The position numbers were made by a program, and so were the translations under genes. A DNA stretch of 64,000 bases, taken from contig NZ_JABACI010000004.1 of assembly GCF_012524205.1 (NCBI RefSeq), forward strand, positions 124,001-188,000. Reading direction: 5' to 3'. This document shows, piece by piece, positions 1 through 9,343 of this stretch; the first letter of the stretch is position 1, and each line of letters begins with the position of its first letter. Below the pieces are notes generated by a model. The model did no database searches, was not told where the DNA came from, and saw nothing but the letters and a program-made list of their open reading frames with translations. This stretch comes from Microbacterium salsuginis (GTDB lineage Bacteria; Actinomycetota; Actinomycetes; Actinomycetales; Microbacteriaceae).

Positions 1-1
1 C

Positions 2-1774
2 ACGTGGACCGCGGTCTACGACGGCGTCGACATCGGCGCAGGGACGCTGGACGTGCCGTTCGACGGCACGCCGGTCGCCGTCGGGCAGGACTTCCCCGTC
101 GGCACCGAGATCAGCCTGACCGAGGATCTCTCGGGCATCGACCCGCCGGCCGGGTACGAATGGTCGGGCGTCGCCTGGAGCCCCGGTCAGACGTTCACGA
201 TCGACGAGAACGGCGCAGTGGTCGCGGTCGGACTGACGAATGCGATCTCGCCGGTGGACGAGCGCACGATCACGATCGTGAAGTCGGCGGAGGGCGAGGC
301 ATCCGATCCCGCCTACGGCTACACCGTCACCTACAACGTGGACCCGCCGGGAACGCGCAGCGAGCCGGTGGACCTGCCCGTGGGCGACCACGTGACGATC
401 CTCGACCTCGAGACCGGCAGCGAGACCCTCGACCTCGCCGAGCAGGTGCCCACGCTGAACGGTGAGCCGACGGATGCCTCGGCCTGGGCCGAACCGGTGT
501 TCATCGTCGACGTCGACGGCGTGACGACCGAGTACCCCTCCGGAGGGTTCGACCAGATCGTCGAGATCCCCCTCGGAACCGAGGGCGATGTCGTGATCGA
601 GGTCGCGAACAGCCTCAACGAGGGCACATTCGCCCTGTCGAAGGCGTTCGAGGGCGAAGCCGGCGAGAACCTCCCGCCGGGTACCGAGTTCTCGGTCGAG
701 TGGACCGCCACCACCCCGCTCGGCGGCGTCTCGAGCGGCGTCGTGCGGCTTCCCGCGGACGGCACGCCGGTGAGCCCCCTGGATGAGAACGGAGAGCCTC
801 TCACCTTCCCGTACGGCACCGTCGTCACATTCACAGAACTCGAGCCGCCGCGCCTGCGCCACGTCGCGTGGGGCGATGCGACCTTCGATCCCGCTCAGCT
901 CGTGATCGGCGCCGGCGGGGAGCCGACGGTCTCGTCGACGCTCACGAACAGCGCCGTGGTGACGACGGGCACCTTCCAGGTCGCCAAGGACCTCGTCGGC
1001 ATCGAGGCTTCCCAGCTGCTCGTCGACTCGTTCACCATCGAGTACACGGCACTGGTCCCCGGTCAGGGGCTGCTCACGGGCAGCTTCGAGATCCCCGCCG
1101 ACGGCACGCCGGCAGGACCGGTCGATGAGGCGGGCGATCCCCTGGAGTTCCCGGTGGGAACGATCGTTCGCCTCGACGAGGCGGCTCCGGATGCCTCGGC
1201 CCTGCCGCCGGGCAACGAATGGGCGGGCACGACCTGGAACCCCGGCCACTTCCTCATCGTCGGGGCGGACGAAACACCCCTCGTCGAGGTCACCAACACG
1301 GTCGAGCACCTGACGCGCTGGGCGGTGACGAAGGTCGTCGACGGGGATGCCGCGAGCGGCCTGCCCGCCGGCACGACGTTCCCGCTCGAGTGGTGGTGGG
1401 ACCACGTCGCCCAGCCGGACGTCGCGCTCGAGCCCGGCGTCCCGGTCTACTCGCCGTACTTCGCGGTCGGGTCGATCATCCAGGGCCGTGAAGGCGCGCT
1501 GCCCAAGATTCCCGGCATCGAGTGGGGCGACCCGGTCTGGACGGTGAACGGTGAAACGCTGGTGCCGGATGCCGACGGCATCGTGACGCTGCCGATGGAA
1601 CTGGTGCGCGACCAGGACCTGGCAGAGCTCACGCTCACGAACACCGGCGATGCACGTGATCTGCCCGCCACCGGTGGTGGCGGCATGTCACCGCTGCTGC
1701 CTGCGGGAGCGATCGCGGTGATCCTCGCCGGCCTCGGCATCGTCCTGGCACGACGGCGCGTCAGGATCAGCTGA
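2..1774 (+). CDS. LPxTG-anchored surface protein with DUF5979-like repeats (5' end missing)
   Basis: The frame is open from the first bases of the window, so the N-terminus and signal peptide lie outside. What remains is a string of about five Ig-like units of roughly 110 residues. Each has the pattern K-x-V/F-x-G ... PxGTxF ... W, then a loop ADGTP and a strand FPxGT, as in DUF5979 domains of Gram-positive adhesins. The C-terminus is a textbook cell-wall sorting signal: LPATG, a Gly-rich link, a hydrophobic helix and the basic tail RRRVRIS. A housekeeping sortase would therefore attach it covalently to peptidoglycan. The repeats suggest a stalk or adhesin; no ligand can be inferred. No active sortase gene is visible in this window. 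The next gene is convergent and 25 nt away. Confidence 0.85.
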   Translation, partial: TWTAVYDGVDIGAGTLDVPFDGTPVAVGQDFPVGTEISLTEDLSGIDPPAGYEWSGVAWSPGQTFTIDENGAVVAVGLTNAISPVDERTITIVKSAEGEASDPAYGYTVTYNVDPPGTRSEPVDLPVGDHVTILDLETGSETLDLAEQVPTLNGEPTDASAWAEPVFIVDVDGVTTEYPSGGFDQIVEIPLGTEGDVVIEVANSLNEGTFALSKAFEGEAGENLPPGTEFSVEWTATTPLGGVSSGVVRLPADGTPVSPLDENGEPLTFPYGTVVTFTELEPPRLRHVAWGDATFDPAQLVIGAGGEPTVSSTLTNSAVVTTGTFQVAKDLVGIEASQLLVDSFTIEYTALVPGQGLLTGSFEIPADGTPAGPVDEAGDPLEFPVGTIVRLDEAAPDASALPPGNEWAGTTWNPGHFLIVGADETPLVEVTNTVEHLTRWAVTKVVDGDAASGLPAGTTFPLEWWWDHVAQPDVALEPGVPVYSPYFAVGSIIQGREGALPKIPGIEWGDPVWTVNGETLVPDADGIVTLPMELVRDQDLAELTLTNTGDARDLPATGGGGMSPLLPAGAIAVILAGLGIVLARRRVRIS

Positions 1775-1799
1775 CGTCGCCGGCACGGGTGCGCTCGCC

Positions 1800-2780
1800 T
1801 CAGCCCTCGAGGGGGTCGACAGCGAAGGTGAATGCGCGACCCTGACGGAAGGGCTCGACGAGCTCGAAGTTCTCGAAGGCGATGCCTCCGGGAATCGGGG
1901 CCTCGCTCATCCAGTAGGTGTACCGACCGTTCACCTGCGCGACCAATCCGGGATCCGGATCGGCCGCGCGCCAGGACTGCCTCGCGCGGGCGCCCACGTA
2001 GTGCCAGTGCTCGCGCGTGCCCGGGGCGTAGACCGCACGGTGCGGTGCGGCCTCATCGGGCGTCGCCGACACGATCACGGCGTCGCCGTCGCGCGCGAGG
2101 TCGTCCAGGCCGAACGCGGCATGGTCGGCGAAGTGGACGTCGCGATACTCCGGCCACAGCGCGGATGCCGTCACCTCACGTCCCTCGAGGTGCAGCGTTC
2201 GCAGCCGCGCCCAATTGCCCATCGTCGCGGTGAGCACGCAGGCATCGAGCGCGGCGGACGTGTCACGACGGTAGGTCGCGACCGAGATCTCGTGCGGCCG
2301 GTCCGCACGGAAGACGGCGCGCACCCACACGTCCGCGCCGTTCGCGAACGGTTCCACGAGCACATCGACGGTCAGCGTCTCGATCCCGTCGGCGACGGCC
2401 ACTCGTCCGCGCGAGGGGTCACGGGTGTCGCGGGGCGTCGCATCGGCGGGGTCGTCGGCCGACCACATCCGCAGCCCGGGCAGATCGTCGAGACGGCTGC
2501 GTTCGAGCTCGGAGTACCCCCGCTCGGTCGTGCCGGCAGGGATCGGTTCGACCGCGATGAAGTTGAGCAGACGCTCCCTCGGCTGCTCGAGGTACGGGGT
2601 GTAGACGCGCAGCAGCCCGCGGGGTCCCGACAGGGGATGCAGCCCGAGCTGCATGCCGTCCGGGTGCCCCCAGCGCGGCTCACGCGGACCATCGGCGGCG
2701 GCCGGACGCAGCCAGCCGCGCTCCGTCACGGCCTCGGCCCACTCCCGGCCTTCCGCATCCACGGGCATCGCTCGGCTCAC
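1800..2780 (-). CDS. Conserved hypothetical protein, last gene of the GH116-isomerase operon
   Basis: 326 residues, not recognised. It has no signal peptide, lipobox or membrane segment, so it should be cytoplasmic. The sequence is rich in aromatic and beta-strand-like stretches (LRVYTPYLEQP, GRYTYWMSEAPIPGGIAFENF), suggesting a beta-sandwich or lectin/GH-like fold. The GTG start overlaps the stop of the isomerase by four bases (GTGA), which implies translational coupling. With the isomerase and GH116 gene upstream it forms a three-gene operon under the LacI-operator promoter at 7.03 kb. By context it should act on an intracellular arabinan oligosaccharide or sugar. A glycosidase, a mutarotase-like protein and a structural partner are all possible. 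Confidence 0.7.
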   Translation of the reverse strand: MSRAMPVDAEGREWAEAVTERGWLRPAAADGPREPRWGHPDGMQLGLHPLSGPRGLLRVYTPYLEQPRERLLNFIAVEPIPAGTTERGYSELERSRLDDLPGLRMWSADDPADATPRDTRDPSRGRVAVADGIETLTVDVLVEPFANGADVWVRAVFRADRPHEISVATYRRDTSAALDACVLTATMGNWARLRTLHLEGREVTASALWPEYRDVHFADHAAFGLDDLARDGDAVIVSATPDEAAPHRAVYAPGTREHWHYVGARARQSWRAADPDPGLVAQVNGRYTYWMSEAPIPGGIAFENFELVEPFRQGRAFTFAVDPLEG

Positions 2781-4411
2781 AGTCCTTGGACGCGACCGGC
2801 GAGGTTAACCTTGATGCCGATGCGGTCGAACATCGCGGCCTTCGCGATCAGCGCCTTGTCGGCGGTCTCGGCGTCGGGTGCATAGACGAGCTGGGCGTGG
2901 TTGGCCTTGTGGCGCGCCATGAACTGGTCGCGGCTGACGTCGTGCAGCACCACGTGGGCGATCGGCCACTCGGGGTTGGTCGCGTCCTTGCGGCGCTGCG
3001 TCTCTTCGGCCGGCAGTTCGATCACGGTGCCCCGGAAGACATCCGCCTGCAGGATGCCGTCGGCGATGAACACGCGCGACAGCACGATCTCGCCGGGCTT
3101 CGAGACGCCGTTGATCGTCGAGCCGCCCGCGGGGAAGAAGACCGGATGCTGCCGCCAGCCCTCGGCCTTGTCCCAGCCGCCCAGGTGCGAGGCCGGCACC
3201 GACCCCGAGATCTCGTACACCCACACGAACTGGCCGTTGTAGTCCTCGCCCCAGCGCACGTCGTGGAGCGTGTTGTCGGGGAGCAGTCCCATCGCGCGCC
3301 ACACCCGGTCGGTCACGAGCGCGTCGACCGCGACGCCCTCGTCGGCCTCGTTGAAGTGCGGGAACGCCCGTCTTGCGAACAGCTCGCGTGAGCCGTCGCG
3401 AGAGAGCACCGGCGGCCGCTCGGTCGAGTTGAGCATGCCTTCGGCGAGGTCGGATGCCGGAACCAGATCCTTCAGACCCTGCTGATACTGGATGCCCACG
3501 GCGTCGAGCCCGAAGTCGTCGGCGATGCGCAGCGCCGCAACATACATCTTCATCTGCCAGCGCACCTGCGACTCGGTGAGCTCGGTCGCCTCGTCGGTAC
3601 CGAAGCGGAACACCATGCCGCGATCGGTCAGCCAGTCGCGTGCCGCGTCGGCCTCGGCATCCGTCACCGTCAGCATCTCGGCGTACAACGCCGACTGCGA
3701 GAGACGCTCCTTGTAGATGCCGGTGCTGTTGAGCAGCTCGTCGTCGAAGATGGCGTTGTACATGCCCATGCAGCCCTCGTCGAAGACGCCGATGATGGCC
3801 TTCTCGGTGAGCAGCTGATCGCCGAGAGCGCGGCCCAGTTCCACCTCGGGGGTCGGCGGCAGGTCGCCGAGCGGGCGCACATGCGAGGCGTCGTGCGTGA
3901 TGCGGCCGGTATCGGTCCACTCCTTCAATCCTGCCGCGAACCAGTCGTCGGTGAAGTCCACCGACCAGATGGTGGCGTAGTCCTTGCCCATCTTCGTGAG
4001 CCCGGCGTTCAGCCCGAGGAGTCCGACGAGGCCCGGCCAGTCACCCGCGAAGTTCGCGACCGTGAGGATCGGACCCTCGTGGGTGCGCAGGCCCGCCAGC
4101 ACGTGGTGCGAGTACTGCCACACGGCCTCGGCGACGATGAGCGGCGCGTCGGCGGGGATCGTCTTGAAGACCTCGAGCCCCATGCGCTGGCTCGAGATGA
4201 AGCCGTGCCCGGACTCGGGGTCGACATCGTTCGCCCGCACGACCTGCCAGCCGAGATCGTTCAGCACCCGCGTCACGCCGGCCTCGAGCTCGACCTGCGT
4301 CGGCCACCCCGCGACGTTGGCGGATTCGCGCAGGTCGCCCGACGCGATCAGGTACGCGGTCCGCGCGGGGGTGCTGCGCCGCTCTCGAGGGGTGGGAAGG
4401 GTGTACGTCAT
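2777..4411 (-). CDS. L-fucose/D-arabinose isomerase family protein
   Basis: Predicted aldose-ketose isomerase of the L-fucose isomerase superfamily, about 544 residues. In this locus the likely reaction is D-arabinose to D-ribulose; L-fucose shares the stereochemistry that FucI recognises, and FucI enzymes accept D-arabinose. Visible signatures are the central acidic motif FDEGCMGMYNA, where FucI-type enzymes carry a metal-binding Glu, then a helical segment with RWQMKMYVAALRIADDFGLD, and a C-terminal beta domain. The ATG at 4411 is preferred over a longer open frame because AGGAG lies just upstream and the ATG overlaps the GH116 stop by 4 nt. It is cytoplasmic. No pentulokinase gene is nearby, so D-ribulose must be phosphorylated by an enzyme encoded elsewhere. 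Confidence 0.8.
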   Translation of the reverse strand: MTYTLPTPRERRSTPARTAYLIASGDLRESANVAGWPTQVELEAGVTRVLNDLGWQVVRANDVDPESGHGFISSQRMGLEVFKTIPADAPLIVAEAVWQYSHHVLAGLRTHEGPILTVANFAGDWPGLVGLLGLNAGLTKMGKDYATIWSVDFTDDWFAAGLKEWTDTGRITHDASHVRPLGDLPPTPEVELGRALGDQLLTEKAIIGVFDEGCMGMYNAIFDDELLNSTGIYKERLSQSALYAEMLTVTDAEADAARDWLTDRGMVFRFGTDEATELTESQVRWQMKMYVAALRIADDFGLDAVGIQYQQGLKDLVPASDLAEGMLNSTERPPVLSRDGSRELFARRAFPHFNEADEGVAVDALVTDRVWRAMGLLPDNTLHDVRWGEDYNGQFVWVYEISGSVPASHLGGWDKAEGWRQHPVFFPAGGSTINGVSKPGEIVLSRVFIADGILQADVFRGTVIELPAEETQRRKDATNPEWPIAHVVLHDVSRDQFMARHKANHAQLVYAPDAETADKALIAKAAMFDRIGIKVNLAGRVQGL

Positions 4412-6966
4412 GTCGTCTCCTGGAGTGGGTGGTCGGTGGTCACGGCGACGCGAGTGGTGAAGCTCTCGCCGGCCGGCAGTCGAAGGGGGCCGGATGCCTC
4501 GTGCCCGTGCACGACGAGGCGGTCGATGTCGAGGAGTCCGCCGTCCACGTGCACGGTGACCCTCCCGGGGGCGATCTCGACGCGCCCCCATGCCTCACCG
4601 GCGGTGAACAGCGCGCGCAGCTGGGGCGCGGCAGGGGCGAACGAGAGCGTGCGAGCCGGAGCATCCCATTGCACTCCGCTGACGGCGAGCAGCAGTCCCC
4701 ACGACGCGAGTGAACGGGCGTAGTGGTTGCCGCATTCGATCTCGTTCCACGGGCTTCGGGTGCGGCCGTCGTATCGGGCGCGCAGAGTTCGTTCGATCAG
4801 CAGGGCCTCGTCATCCAGCCCGGCATAGACGAGGGATGCCGCGACCTGGTGCTCGACGCCGGTCCACACCTCGTCGGAATAGACGAAGGGGATGGCCGGA
4901 CGTCCGCCGCGCGGCCACGACGCCAGCAGCAGTCCTCCTTCATCGCCCAGCGCGTAGACCCGCTGCGTGCTCTCGTGCGTGGTCAGGTCGGCGCGGAAGT
5001 TGTGCCGCACGACGGCGCCGAGCGCGGAGCGCAGCCGCTCCCGCGGGACGAGATCGCCCAGTCCGTTGGTCCACGCGTGGAACTGTCCGAGCAGCTGGTC
5101 GGAGAGCACGCCCTCGCCGTACTGATAGCGGTGCGCGTCGGCGTCGTCGATGACTTGCCGGTAGTACTCGCCGTTCCACAGGAGCTCGTCCATGCGTCCG
5201 GCGACGCGCTCCGCACGCGCGAGCCAGTCTGTCGCACGATCGGTCTCGCCGAGGTGGGCCGCCATCCGAGCTCCCGCGCGGAGCGCAGCGGCGAAGAATC
5301 CGTTCGCGAGGGGCTCGGTCCCGTGGAACTCGATGTCGTACGTGTTGTGCAGCTCTCCGCTCAGCAGGCCGGAGGCGGGCTCGCCACTGCCGGCGCCCCA
5401 CTCCCGGATCGCGTACTCGAGACTGCGCGCTGCCGAGGGCCAGAGCTCACGCAGGAACTCGTCGTCTCCCGAGAAGCGCCACTCGCGATGCAGGCGCAGG
5501 AACGTGCCGAGCTGCCCGTCGACGGCGGGACCCATGAACCACGACGGACCGCCGAACACGCGGTTGGAGCGGAACTTCTGCGCCCCCGCGTCGTCGGTCT
5601 CGAGCAGGAACTCCACGCGGCGAGCGCTGCGCTCGAGGGACGGGAACAGCCACGCCGCCGTCTGTGCGTACGACCAGACATGCGTGCAGGTCCCCTCGCA
5701 CGACCCGCCATGATCGAACGAGCCCTCCCATGCGGCGAACACCGGACCGGCGCCCAGCTCGGGTGCCGGCGACTCCACGACGAAAGCGGTCGTCGACCTC
5801 AGGGCCGCGATGTTCGCGCCCACCGCATCGGCGATCACCGGGTCGAGGGTGCCGCCGTAGAGCGCGTCGACGAACGCGAGGGTACCGGACTCGAGCGTTC
5901 CGAGCTCGCGATGGAGATGGGATGCCGCGCCCCACGCGTCCGGCCAGAGGGTCGCGTAGTGGTTGCGCACGACACCTTCGTCGTCGCGGCCGTCGGGCAC
6001 GATATGCCCGCGCCACGAGCGGTGCCGGTTCGGGAAGCTCCACGCGAGGACGAACTCGAAGTCGCGGGTCTCGCCCGGCGCGAGCTCATGCACGATGCCG
6101 AGCGAGCCGGTGCGCAGCCGCGGCAGCTTCTCGAACAGCTCGGCCTCGGTCATCTCGCCGGCGGAGGCGGAATCGGCGAACAGGCCGCGGGGGCGATCCT
6201 CGAGGGTGAGTCGTGGCTCCGGCTGCAGCATCCCGTCGTCCGAGAGGTCGTTCCAGAAGAGGCGCGGGCCATCGGGCCAGAAGCCCGTGACCCACTGCGG
6301 CTTGGCCGTCGTCGAAACGTCGGTCGTGGTGAGGCTCAGGGTGCCGTAGCCGAGGTCGTCCGCGGGCAGGTCGATGCCGAAGTCGAGGCCGCGCACGCCG
6401 CCTTCGTCGCGCCACCGGACCGTCTGCGCGGCGCGCATGCCGAACGGCCCCTCGCCGCGGCCGGCCGTGTGGCTGACGCTGCCCACGACCGTGACATCGA
6501 CGGCGCGCTCGCCGGGATTGCGCACGCTGTACCGCAGCACCGCGGCCGGGATGCCCGACGCGTCGGGATCCAGCGGGACGAGCGGAGTGAAGGCGCGCAG
6601 CGACACCTCCACGGGCAGGACGTCGTCGTCGAACTCGATATCGACCACCGGGTACTCGCCGAACATCGTCGCGCCGCGCAGTCGCGGCAGGCCGGCCTGC
6701 CGCTCGAACGGGAACCCGGCATCCCAGTCCCGCCGGCCCGTGGACTGCGCTTCGAGGACACGCGTCACGGCCTCGCCGCCGCGTGGCGCGGCGTGGATGG
6801 CGAAGAACGTGTACGGATTGACGCGTCCCTTGTCGGGGAGATTCTCGAGCTCCCAATCCCGCAGCTCTCCGCGCGCGCCCAGCGACACGTTGCCGGTGCC
6901 GATCCCGCCGAGCGGGAAGGCGGCGCGTTCGGAGGTGTGCGGGATGCCTCGCGCACGACGCGTCAT
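4408..6966 (-). CDS. GH116 glycoside hydrolase, probable exo-beta-D-arabinofuranosidase
   Basis: 852 residues of the GBA2/GH116 type (DUF608-like catalytic barrel). The N-terminal beta-sandwich begins with FPLGGIGTGNVSLGARGEL, followed by NPYTFFAI. The (alpha/alpha)6 part contains SCEGTCTHVW (Glu424, likely nucleophile) and HNTYDIEF (Asp544, likely acid/base), matching the family's Glu/Asp pair. There is no signal peptide, so it acts inside the cell on imported oligosaccharides. From memory, a GH116 of Microbacterium arabinogalactanolyticum is an exo-beta-D-arabinofuranosidase working with GH172 and GH183 enzymes. All of these families co-occur here, so I prefer that activity to beta-glucosidase. 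The ATG at 6966 has GAGGAGG 6 nt upstream; the in-frame GTG at 6990 has no such site. Confidence 0.85.
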   Translation of the reverse strand: MTRRARGIPHTSERAAFPLGGIGTGNVSLGARGELRDWELENLPDKGRVNPYTFFAIHAAPRGGEAVTRVLEAQSTGRRDWDAGFPFERQAGLPRLRGATMFGEYPVVDIEFDDDVLPVEVSLRAFTPLVPLDPDASGIPAAVLRYSVRNPGERAVDVTVVGSVSHTAGRGEGPFGMRAAQTVRWRDEGGVRGLDFGIDLPADDLGYGTLSLTTTDVSTTAKPQWVTGFWPDGPRLFWNDLSDDGMLQPEPRLTLEDRPRGLFADSASAGEMTEAELFEKLPRLRTGSLGIVHELAPGETRDFEFVLAWSFPNRHRSWRGHIVPDGRDDEGVVRNHYATLWPDAWGAASHLHRELGTLESGTLAFVDALYGGTLDPVIADAVGANIAALRSTTAFVVESPAPELGAGPVFAAWEGSFDHGGSCEGTCTHVWSYAQTAAWLFPSLERSARRVEFLLETDDAGAQKFRSNRVFGGPSWFMGPAVDGQLGTFLRLHREWRFSGDDEFLRELWPSAARSLEYAIREWGAGSGEPASGLLSGELHNTYDIEFHGTEPLANGFFAAALRAGARMAAHLGETDRATDWLARAERVAGRMDELLWNGEYYRQVIDDADAHRYQYGEGVLSDQLLGQFHAWTNGLGDLVPRERLRSALGAVVRHNFRADLTTHESTQRVYALGDEGGLLLASWPRGGRPAIPFVYSDEVWTGVEHQVAASLVYAGLDDEALLIERTLRARYDGRTRSPWNEIECGNHYARSLASWGLLLAVSGVQWDAPARTLSFAPAAPQLRALFTAGEAWGRVEIAPGRVTVHVDGGLLDIDRLVVHGHEASGPLRLPAGESFTTRVAVTTDHPLQETT

Positions 6967-7023
6967 GTCGATCCTCCTCGATCGGGTCACGGTGCCGGTA
7001 CAGCGTCCACTGGGACTCGGCTC

Positions 7024-7052
7024 ACTCTAAACGAAATCGATTTCATGATCAA
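7024..7052 (-). promoter_or_regulatory. Promoter of the GH116 operon with LacI operator in its spacer
   Basis: On the minus strand TTGATC (7052-7047) and TAGAGT (7029-7024) are separated by 17 nt. The perfect palindrome GAAATCGATTTC (7033-7044) fills that spacer. A bound LacI-family repressor would block RNA polymerase directly. The site is about 60-80 nt upstream of the GH116 start. Confidence 0.75.
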
Positions 7053-7087
7053 CCGCGCGAAACCGGCCCGATCATGAAACGCCGTGA

Positions 7088-8077
7088 TCAGGGACGCACG
7101 GCGGCGCGCGCGGCGTGCAGCTCGTTGCGCAGGACGACGGTCCGCGCCGGCTGGTCGTCGCCGTTGATCCGCTCGAGCAGCATCTTCGCCGCCGTCACAC
7201 CCATGTGCCGCGCGGGGAGCCGCACGACCGTCACCGCGCTGGGTGACAGCGTGGTGAACGGCAACGATCCGACGACCGCGACACCGATGCGCGGCGGCGT
7301 CAGGTCGTGCTCCGTGAGCACCTGGATCGCCCCGACGCCCAGCAGGTTGTTGCCGGCGACGATCGCGTCCGGAGGCTCGGGCAGAGCGAGGAGCTCCTCC
7401 ATGACCTCACGGCCACCGTCGACGCGGAACGTCGAGTAGCGCAGCAGCTCGTCGGCGTCGACGTCGGGGAAGTGGCGGGCGAGCACGGCGCGGTAGCCCT
7501 GCGCGCGCTCGTACGCGGTCTCGATGTGCTGCGGTCCGGTGATGCACGCGATGCGGCGATAACCCGCTTGCACCAGGTTCTCGGTCGCCGCCTGACCCGC
7601 CGTGCGGTTGGCCATGACCACACCGTCGATGTCGTAGCCGGTGCCACGGTCGACCGCCACGACCGGGCGGTCGATCGCCATCAGGTCGTCGAGGTTGGTG
7701 TGATCGGACGCGGCGGCCAGGATCACTCCGGCCATGTGCTCCGAGATCGCGATCTGCAGGTACGTCGCCTCTTTGTCGATGTCGGCGTCGGTGTTGCAGA
7801 GCACGACCGAATAGCCGGCCTGCGATGCCACATCCTCGACACCACGCGCCATCTCGGTGAAGTAGGGGTTCTCGATGTCGGGGATCACCAGCGCGATCAC
7901 CTCGGATGCCTGCTTGCGCAGCGTGCGCGCCGTGCGGTTGGGTGTGAACCGCAGCTGCCGGGCGGCTTCGCGCACCGCGAGCGTCTTCTCATCCGAGACG
8001 CCGATGCCGTTGAAGACGCGCGAAACGGTCGCGGGCGACACGCCCGCGAGCTTTGCGACCTCGTAGATCGTCGCCAT
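7088..8077 (-). CDS. LacI-family transcriptional repressor of the arabinan locus
   Basis: 329 residues. Residues 3-22 (TIYEVAKLAGVSPATVSRVF) are a canonical LacI helix-turn-helix, followed by the hinge region and a periplasmic-binding-protein-like sugar domain (VIALVIPDIENPYFTEMARG onward). The ATG at 8077 is chosen because it starts right at the helix-turn-helix and has GGGAG upstream; the longer frame adds 18 residues without family character. It is divergent from the GH172 gene. A copy of the GAAATCGATTTC-type operator lies 64 nt upstream, so autoregulation is likely. The same palindrome occurs before the GH116 operon, the ABC transporter operon and the GH183/barrel pair, making this the probable locus-specific regulator. 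The inducer is unknown; D-arabinose or an arabinan oligosaccharide is plausible. Confidence 0.88.
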   Translation of the reverse strand: MATIYEVAKLAGVSPATVSRVFNGIGVSDEKTLAVREAARQLRFTPNRTARTLRKQASEVIALVIPDIENPYFTEMARGVEDVASQAGYSVVLCNTDADIDKEATYLQIAISEHMAGVILAAASDHTNLDDLMAIDRPVVAVDRGTGYDIDGVVMANRTAGQAATENLVQAGYRRIACITGPQHIETAYERAQGYRAVLARHFPDVDADELLRYSTFRVDGGREVMEELLALPEPPDAIVAGNNLLGVGAIQVLTEHDLTPPRIGVAVVGSLPFTTLSPSAVTVVRLPARHMGVTAAKMLLERINGDDQPARTVVLRNELHAARAAVRP

Positions 8078-8108
8078 TGCGCTCCCGTCGGACTGCGGGC
8101 CGAGCGCG

Positions 8109-8152
8109 TTGACACGCCGGTCAGGCCACAATACAGTGTTGAAATCGATTCC
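8109..8152 (+). promoter_or_regulatory. GH172 promoter with downstream LacI operator
   Basis: Consensus-like TTGACA (8109-8114), 17-nt spacer, TACAGT (8132-8137). The operator copy GAAATCGATTCC (8141-8152, one mismatch) sits at the expected transcription start, so repression would be by start-site occlusion. Confidence 0.75.
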
Positions 8153-8163
8153 AGAAGTCCGCC

Positions 8164-9339
8164 GTGATCCGGCGCGCCGACACGAGGATGTGCACCCAGA
8201 TGCCCGCCAACCCCTTCCCGCCCGACCTGTCGTCGATCTCCGGCCTGCGAGGGCTGCAGACCCGTTCGATCTCGCCGGAGAACTTCGACGGCGCGCCCGG
8301 AGGCGGCGGCCGCGCGACCGAGGGCACCGGCGCCTCGTGTGCGCGCGACCTCGGCCCCGGCTGGAAGATCTCGCCCAGCGTCGACGTCAAGGCGGGCGAG
8401 ACCTTCGACCTGGCGAACATCCAGGGTGCCGGGAAGATCACCCACATCTGGATCACGACGCACACCGACAACTGGCGCACATTGATCCTGCGCGCGTACT
8501 GGGACGGCGCCGGGGAGCCCGCTGTCGAGGTGCCCTACGGCGACTTCTTCTGCAACGGGTGGGGCGTGTTCGCCCAGGTCAACTCGCAGCCGATCGCCGC
8601 CAACCCCCACGGCGGGTTCAACTCGTACTGGCCGATGCCGTTCCGCGATGGCGCACGGCTGACGATCGAGAACACGTCGGTCGTCGACGTGCGGGTCTAC
8701 TACCAGGTGACGTACGAGATCGGCGGCGACTACTCGCGCGACGGCTACTTCCACGCGCAGTGGCGCCGGTCGAACCCGCTCGACGAGCTCGTGCCGCACA
8801 CGATCCTCGAGGGTATCGAGGGCCAGGGGCAGTACGTCGGCACCTACATCGCGTGGGGCGTCAACTCCAACGGCTGGTGGGGCGAGGGCGAGATCAAGTT
8901 CTACCTCGACGACGACACCGACTACCCGACCATCTGCGGCACCGGCACCGAGGACTACTTCGGCGGCGCGTGGAACTTCGACATCCCGGGCAAGGGGTAC
9001 ACCGAGTTCTCGACCCCGTACCTCGGGATGCCCCAGGTGATCCGGCCCGATGGGCTGTACGTCAGCCAGCAGCGCTTCGGCATGTACCGGTGGCACCTGG
9101 TGGACCCGATCTTCTTCCGTTCCGGCATCCCGAAGGTCGACATCCAGGCGCTCGGCTGGCGCAGCGGATGGCGCTACCTGCCGCTGCGCGACGACATCGC
9201 CTCCACCGCACTGTTCTACCTCGACCGGCCCACCGCGCGCCGACCGAAGACGCCGACCGCCGACGACATGGAGGTGCACCTGGGCACCGCGCCGGTGCCC
9301 GACATCGGCGCGACTCCCCCGCGCGCGCCGCAGGACTGA
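8164..9339 (+). CDS. GH172 (DUF2961) hydrolase, probable exo-alpha-D-arabinofuranosidase
   Basis: About 390 residues of the DUF2961/GH172 family. Diagnostic segments are GAGKITHIWITT near the N-terminus, then WWGEGEIKFYLD (Glu241) and GTGTEDYFGGAWNF (Glu263). The two Glu correspond to the acid/base and nucleophile region of characterised GH172 enzymes. There is no signal peptide, so the enzyme is cytoplasmic. Family members act on alpha-D-fructofuranosides or alpha-D-arabinofuranosides. Beside GH183 and GH116 enzymes the arabinofuranosidase role fits better: it would trim alpha-linked D-arabinose from imported oligosaccharides. The start is uncertain: GTG 8164, ATG 8188 or ATG 8200. The last has GAGG at a fair distance. 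It begins the plus-strand run that continues with the two propeller proteins. Confidence 0.85.
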   Translation: MIRRADTRMCTQMPANPFPPDLSSISGLRGLQTRSISPENFDGAPGGGGRATEGTGASCARDLGPGWKISPSVDVKAGETFDLANIQGAGKITHIWITTHTDNWRTLILRAYWDGAGEPAVEVPYGDFFCNGWGVFAQVNSQPIAANPHGGFNSYWPMPFRDGARLTIENTSVVDVRVYYQVTYEIGGDYSRDGYFHAQWRRSNPLDELVPHTILEGIEGQGQYVGTYIAWGVNSNGWWGEGEIKFYLDDDTDYPTICGTGTEDYFGGAWNFDIPGKGYTEFSTPYLGMPQVIRPDGLYVSQQRFGMYRWHLVDPIFFRSGIPKVDIQALGWRSGWRYLPLRDDIASTALFYLDRPTARRPKTPTADDMEVHLGTAPVPDIGATPPRAPQD

Positions 9340-9343
9340 GGTC

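Noticed and set aside
4408..6966. Beta-glucosidase or glucosylceramidase as the primary call
   Set aside because: This is the default for GH116, but the GH172, GH183 and isomerase neighbours and shared operators favour D-arabinofuranosidase activity.
4723..7077. A 784-residue plus-strand frame opposite the GH116 gene
   Set aside because: Shadow of the minus-strand GH116 coding sequence; no start signal or motif.
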